A stretch of DNA of 36,240 bases, from assembly GCA_900660155.1 (NCBI GenBank), contig CABFPE010000036.1, positions 2,309,482 through 2,345,721 of the forward strand, written 5' to 3'. Position numbers and translations under genes: made by a program. This document shows positions 31,600 through 36,240 of the stretch, one piece after another. Below the pieces are notes generated by a model, which saw only the letters and a list, made by a program, of their open reading frames with translations, searched no databases and was not told the origin of the DNA. This DNA is from Hofstenia miamia. Lineage: Eukaryota > Xenacoelomorpha > Acoela > Hofsteniidae. The stretch's first letter is position 1. Each line of letters begins with the position of its first letter.

Positions 31600-32989
31600 T
31601 AAATAATAAACTGTATAATAAACAGGCAAAAATAAACTGATTAATTTCCTGAACAATTTCGATTTCCTTAAATTCGATAAAGTTATTTCAAATAATACGA
31701 CCTTTTGCAAAAACTATCACACTAATTGAAGCAATTATTGAATTATCACAAAAATATTGCTCATTGTCATGCTCAGTGATATTTTTTCAATTTAATATAT
31801 GGCAATATTCAATCGAGGAATTTGTATAAGAACCAGTTTTTGCACCATAACTTTAAATATTTTGTATAATTTGGAATATTATATAATAGATAGCCACTGA
31901 AAATCGGATTTTCGACATGTTTTTTCAAAAACTTGATTCTTAAATTTTGGAACAATAATGTGTTTCTTTGTTTCAAATCGCTGCCCAAGTTTGCAAATGT
32001 CCTAAATGCAAAAATTTTGAAAATTGATTTTTGGATACATTGGGAAATTTCTAGAAGTGATCTTTACAATAATGTTTGGTTATGATAGCAGTGTTTGTAT
32101 AGGAATTATCATTGTCCAAATGTCTTTACTGCATTTTAATTATGCTGTTTTGATAATGCCAATGTCCTAACTGCATCCAAGCATACTGTTTACAAAGTGC
32201 AAATCTCCTAAGTATGAAGTATTGTTTTCTAGTATTATCCAATTAACAGCATTGTTGTGCTTACCTAATTCAGTATGGAGACAGTGTCGTCACTGTACAT
32301 TTGATGACCCTGTACGAAATGTCAATATGGGGGGGGGTGTCGCTACTGCCGCGCCCAATTTTATGTGTTAAATTTTCAGTAAACATTTTGGTGAATAGTA
32401 AATACTGCTTACTACTTAATAATTTCTACATATGCATGTTTAGATACCTTTTATAACCAGTGGTCATCCAAATTGTCAAAAGTCGTTTTAAAGTGCTTTT
32501 CTAATTTTGGGCCCCAATTTTTACTATATATTAATTACTTTGTATTTTACTATTTTGGGGCACTAGATTTCTTCTCAGTGACGCAATTGTATCGAAAGAG
32601 ATAGAAACAGCAAGATTTGTGAAATTTCTAACATATTTTAAAAATTTGAAGATTTGGAAATATACAGGTAAATATTTCAAAGAATAAATGGATTTAGATT
32701 TTTATATATCTTTGAACTGGCAACAAAGATATTAACCCTCAGTCATCACAGCACTTTGCCACCGACACATTGTTAAAGTTTTAATTATATGATAGTGACA
32801 CAAAATTCATAAAGCAAAAAGGCTGATTTGCTTAACATGCTGATGTCTAGAAGCATTATTTCATTACTAATTAAACATTAGGATATCAACATAAATAAAC
32901 TACGTGTTATAGCGGCTTTTAATTGAGATATCTACATGTGCTAGCATGTTAAGAATGTTAAGGCTAAAGTATTTCTGGGTACATACATT
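31600..32989. other. Non-coding with a repeated TGCAAATGTCCTAA motif
   Basis: No gene seen. Four plus-oriented copies or variants of a 19-bp motif related to TGCAAATGTCCTAACTGCA lie at 31991, 32115, 32157 and 32198. A G9 run is at about 32330-32338. Confidence 0.5.
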
Positions 32990-33490
32990 AATAATAAATT
33001 GTGTCTAAAGAACTGCTAGCAGGCGACCACAAATCGAAAGAAGACCTTATTGGAATAGGTAGCTTTGTGAATTCGAGGTAGAAAAAAACGAACTTTAGAA
33101 GAGGCTCGTGAGCCACTGATAGAGGGGGGATTTTCAAATAAATGGCAATCATAAAATCTGAGTAGCAGTTAATTGAGAAATATCAGGTCAAGGAATTTGA
33201 GATGCCGTGAGATAGGCAAAAGCCTGGCTTTTAAAAGGAGATGAGGGAAATGTTTATTTGATGAGTAGATCCAGCAAAGAGCCCGATGTAAAGTACGATC
33301 GATTTTAGTTGAGAAGGAAGAATTGAGATACCAATACTGTGATCTCTAACAAAAAGCACTGTGACAATAGGATTTAAAAATTGTTAATTTGGAGGAGGGG
33401 TCATAAGAACAGGGCATAGTGATTTGGGATAGTTGAAGATAGAAGAGAATTTTTTATCTTTGTGAGAAATATGTATAGACCAGGAAAGAG
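32990..33490 (-). pseudogene. Decayed LINE, post-RT C-terminal part
   Basis: On the minus strand, shifting frames give SKLTIFKSYCHSAFC, then STKIDRTLHRALCWIYSSNK, RLLPISRHLKFLDLIFL and KVRFFLPRIHKATYSNKVFF. The arrangement (a KS..P..Y segment, then DR.LHRAL, then a DL..L stretch and a basic H/R-rich C-terminus ending about 33000) parallels copy 1 at 21.4-21.9 kb. Stops are present. It is a diverged LINE of the same general group. Confidence 0.62.
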
Positions 33491-34740
33491 AACTGGAAAT
33501 CAAAATTTAGATAATGTAATATAATTATAGTACAATGCAAAGTTCTCTAAATGCTGAACATTGATTTGTATCGCATTTAAGACATTTGCATTCTACCAAT
33601 AACACAGTATTTTAGAACATTGATCCTAACTAAAAACTAGTAGTGCTAATAACTCAAATAATATTTTTTCAAACAACTTCCAATTTCTCTTGTAGAATCA
33701 TAGTGTACTATATGATAAGCAGTTCAACTTTCAATCGCTTATAGCTCAAAACAACAATTTGTGCAGTTAGGACATTTGCATTCTAGGCCAGCGAAATGTT
33801 AAAATACAAGTGATTTTTTGTTGACAATGACGTAGTTTTCAATCTGCAATTAAGGTGTTAAATATACTTGTTTACGCTCCGTTGATTTCATCAAATTTGA
33901 ATTATGTATTTATTTGTCCCAATGTATGACTGAAAGAGAAGTGCAAATATTCTAATTTAAATAAATCATGAAAACAAAAGTTCTTGCCCACAAATATTAT
34001 ATTAGGAGGGCAAGTAAAAATCTGGCATTGCTTTTTGATTAGCAATATTCCTCTTAATAAATTCTCAGCAAGAAATGTTTTAATGCGTTCCCATGAGAAA
34101 TATTGTCACAATCGCCGGGAGTTTCATCTCAAGATCAATATTAATGAGTTAACGATATACTTTAAGTTACTTTAAGTAATCGTTCAACAATAACTGAATA
34201 TTATTTATTGTATGATCTTTGCAATCAAAATCTGCTAGATAATGCATGCCCGGAGCGAACTCATTTTAAAGTACTCAGTAATATTCATGTAGACCTCATA
34301 TTTGAAGTTTTTCGCCACTCTTCAATGGCTTGAAGCAAACATCTCAAGCTGCTCCATTGAATAAAAAACAAACATTTTTTCTCTCAAGCATCTTCACATT
34401 CTTTTCAAATTTCTTTATCAGTGAATTATGAACTAAAAAAATATTGGGCAAACTGGCGCATTTTTAAAACACATTCTGTGGAAATGGAAATGCACACGAA
34501 ATTTAACATGGCTTTATGTCTATTAAGTAAACAAAATCGTACTAATTATTATTCAGTAGTTCATGTCTATGTTATAAGTTCTTTTTCTAAGCAAACATCC
34601 TGGAATTGGTTAACGTTAAATGTACATGTATGACGTTAAATTTAGATACTATATATTGCGCTATTGTGAAGCGAAATTTTCCAGTAAATATGTTTTGAAA
34701 TTTACTGTTTATAATGGTCTAGATACCAGCACTATTTTAA
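33491..34740. other. AT-rich, no gene seen
   Basis: Two minus-oriented copies of the TGCAAATGTCCTAA motif at 33573-33593 and 33762-33785. The plus-strand open frame at 33984-34175 has no recognisable content. Confidence 0.4.
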
Positions 34741-34749
34741 GGTTTCGGT

Positions 34750-34779
34750 TAGACAGTGTGATTATAATCACATAGTCTA
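34750..34779. repeat. 30-bp imperfect palindrome
   Basis: The centre GTGATTATAATCAC (34758-34771) is a perfect 14-bp palindrome, extended by TAGAC...GTCTA arms. The following 110 bp contain short words such as CTGCGTTCAGACTAGCAG that resemble MITE ends, but no complete element was delimited. Confidence 0.6.
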
Positions 34780-34889
34780 ATCATAGCATTAGGCGTGCGA
34801 TGCTTTCACATGTGTTAGATTACATGTTATAAATCAGCTAGTCCAACCGTGGTATGAGCTGCGTTCAGACTAGCAGTTTGAAGGAATTT

Positions 34890-36240
34890 TGTAATAATGA
34901 TTTAATCATCCTAGTTGCTCATGAAGAAATTTGCATAACGCATTTAATTAGCGACTTTATTCGTTATCTCGAATTTTTTATGTAAATGGAAAGAAATTTT
35001 AAGCGCATGCTTTAAAACAGCTGTTGCTCTACCCTGATATGTTTGAAAATTTACACGACTAGAAAAGAAAACATATAATATAACCTGTTGGAGTACTAGA
35101 AAACTTATCATTATCAACTATTTTTACATCATTTTCACATTTTCTTTTCAGAAATTTACATTTGAAATTCAGAACTCGAATATAATTCTTTACATGCATA
35201 TCCGTATTCTAAGGCAACTTTTAAAGCCGCGATTTCTCAAGTGCTAAAATAGTATTCAAATTATGATAATCATTTGCGAAGACATTTTTGGTTACAACTT
35301 CTCAAATTATTGTAGCATACAAACTCAAGCGACATCATTGCCAACCTTTATTGTTATTAACCAAGATAAAAACACAATTCACGTATTTGATACCGCAGAT
35401 ACTGAGTCCAGAATTTGGGACCAAAATTACTACTTCGGGCCAGATACGAGATGGGTCGTGACCAGATACCTATATCTGCAAGATATCAAGAATTCTCATC
35501 CTAGTATATATTATACATTAAACATTCTATTTACTTAAAAATAAAACGCTTAATATTAATTTCACCAGTTACTTTGATGTGTTATGCTTCAGCCACATAT
35601 TTTATTTGACTATATTTAGTTACATTGAATATTTTCGTTATCAATTAAAAAATTCTAACTTTATATGTGATAGCAAAATTAAAGATCCTAATAACTATTA
35701 GGACTGGGACCAAAATTAATTTTCGAAACCAAAACCCATTATAACTGGTCCCGCACACCTCTAGTTTTAAGCCTTAGTGATTTCATAAATGAATTGCTAT
35801 AATTATCAAAAACGAATATTAGAAAATCTCTGTTTTTTGACACGAATACACTGAAGCGCTATCTATGACGTAAAAATTTTTAAGCTGACCCAAGTAATAA
35901 AGTAGAAATATTATTTATATAAATTCCACAACATAAGTTTACTTCATTTAGAAGAATTCGTTTATTTTAAATTTCATAGAACAGTAATTATAACATTATA
36001 TTTGACTAGTTGACTTTTTACGTCCAAATGGGGCTATAAAAAATAGTTTTTAAATGTTACTAGAATATCCATCATTTTTTAATTTGCTACCACAATTATA
36101 CTAACTACAATTACAAATCTTTGAGGTAGTCTGTCTTGGGTCATTTATGTCTTATTTCTTATTAACCCTATTCCAGTTGGGCTTTTTTATGTACGTTAAA
36201 CAGTTGGGGGGGAAATTTGCCCCCCCCCCTGTCCAGAATG
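34890..36240. other. AT-rich; hAT-like right end, terminal G/C hairpin
   Basis: No gene I can support. The open frame 35263-35538 (91 codons) has no recognised domain. At 35700-35762 the sequence GGGACCAAAATTA...GGTCCCGCACACCTCTAG resembles, when reversed, a hAT terminus starting TAGAGGTGTGCGGGACC; no left partner was found. At 36206-36229 a G7 run and a C10 run form a hairpin around AAATTTG. Confidence 0.35.

Noticed and set aside
35263..35538. Host gene exon of 91 codons on the plus strand
   Set aside because: No domain, no supporting splice context, and part of its sequence word GGGACCAAAATTA recurs in nearby repeat DNA.

Overview
The window is non-coding-rich, AT-rich DNA from a nuclear animal genome, most likely an invertebrate. 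This rests on a recognisable Rab1-type GTPase gene start split by very short spliceosomal introns (42 and 45 bp), and on Ty3/gypsy, non-LTR, Tc1-like and hAT-type elements with target-site duplications. I could not identify the species. A 21-base N run and a single N show that this is a draft assembly.

Region by region: bases 445 to about 18,200 form one block almost devoid of CpG. In it lies a full-length, degenerate Ty3/gypsy element (3317-15359, plus strand, LTRs TGTA...TACA, 4-bp duplication ATAA). Its order is LTR, primer site, gag, protease, RT, RNase H, integrase, a triple 45-bp repeat, then an unusual long third reading frame (ORF3, about 1,000 codons of unknown family), and 3' LTR. 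ORF3 is split by a solo LTR of a related family (12329-13256, duplication CTTC). The host sequence into which this element inserted is itself, on the opposite strand, a decayed colinear homolog of ORF3 (about 1050-3316 continuing at 15360-17010). This nested antisense arrangement is the main discovery of the window.

From 18,204 to the end: a 350-bp hAT-type MITE with a perfect 8-bp duplication; the first three coding exons of a Rab1-like gene (18894-19169), with no further Rab exon seen in the remaining 17 kb; a 1-kb terminal-inverted-repeat element; two closely related 5'-truncated LINE copies with TAA-type tails; a repeat-built MITE-like unit; a decayed Tc1-like transposase beside an assembly gap; and three more LINE relics. 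A signal-peptide/PAN-like exon and an LRR-like exon are possible host-gene fragments on the minus strand.

No rRNA, tRNA, CRISPR or operon-type structure was seen. Nearly all coding matter here is transposon-derived and broken. The Rab1 exons are the only clearly intact host coding sequence.
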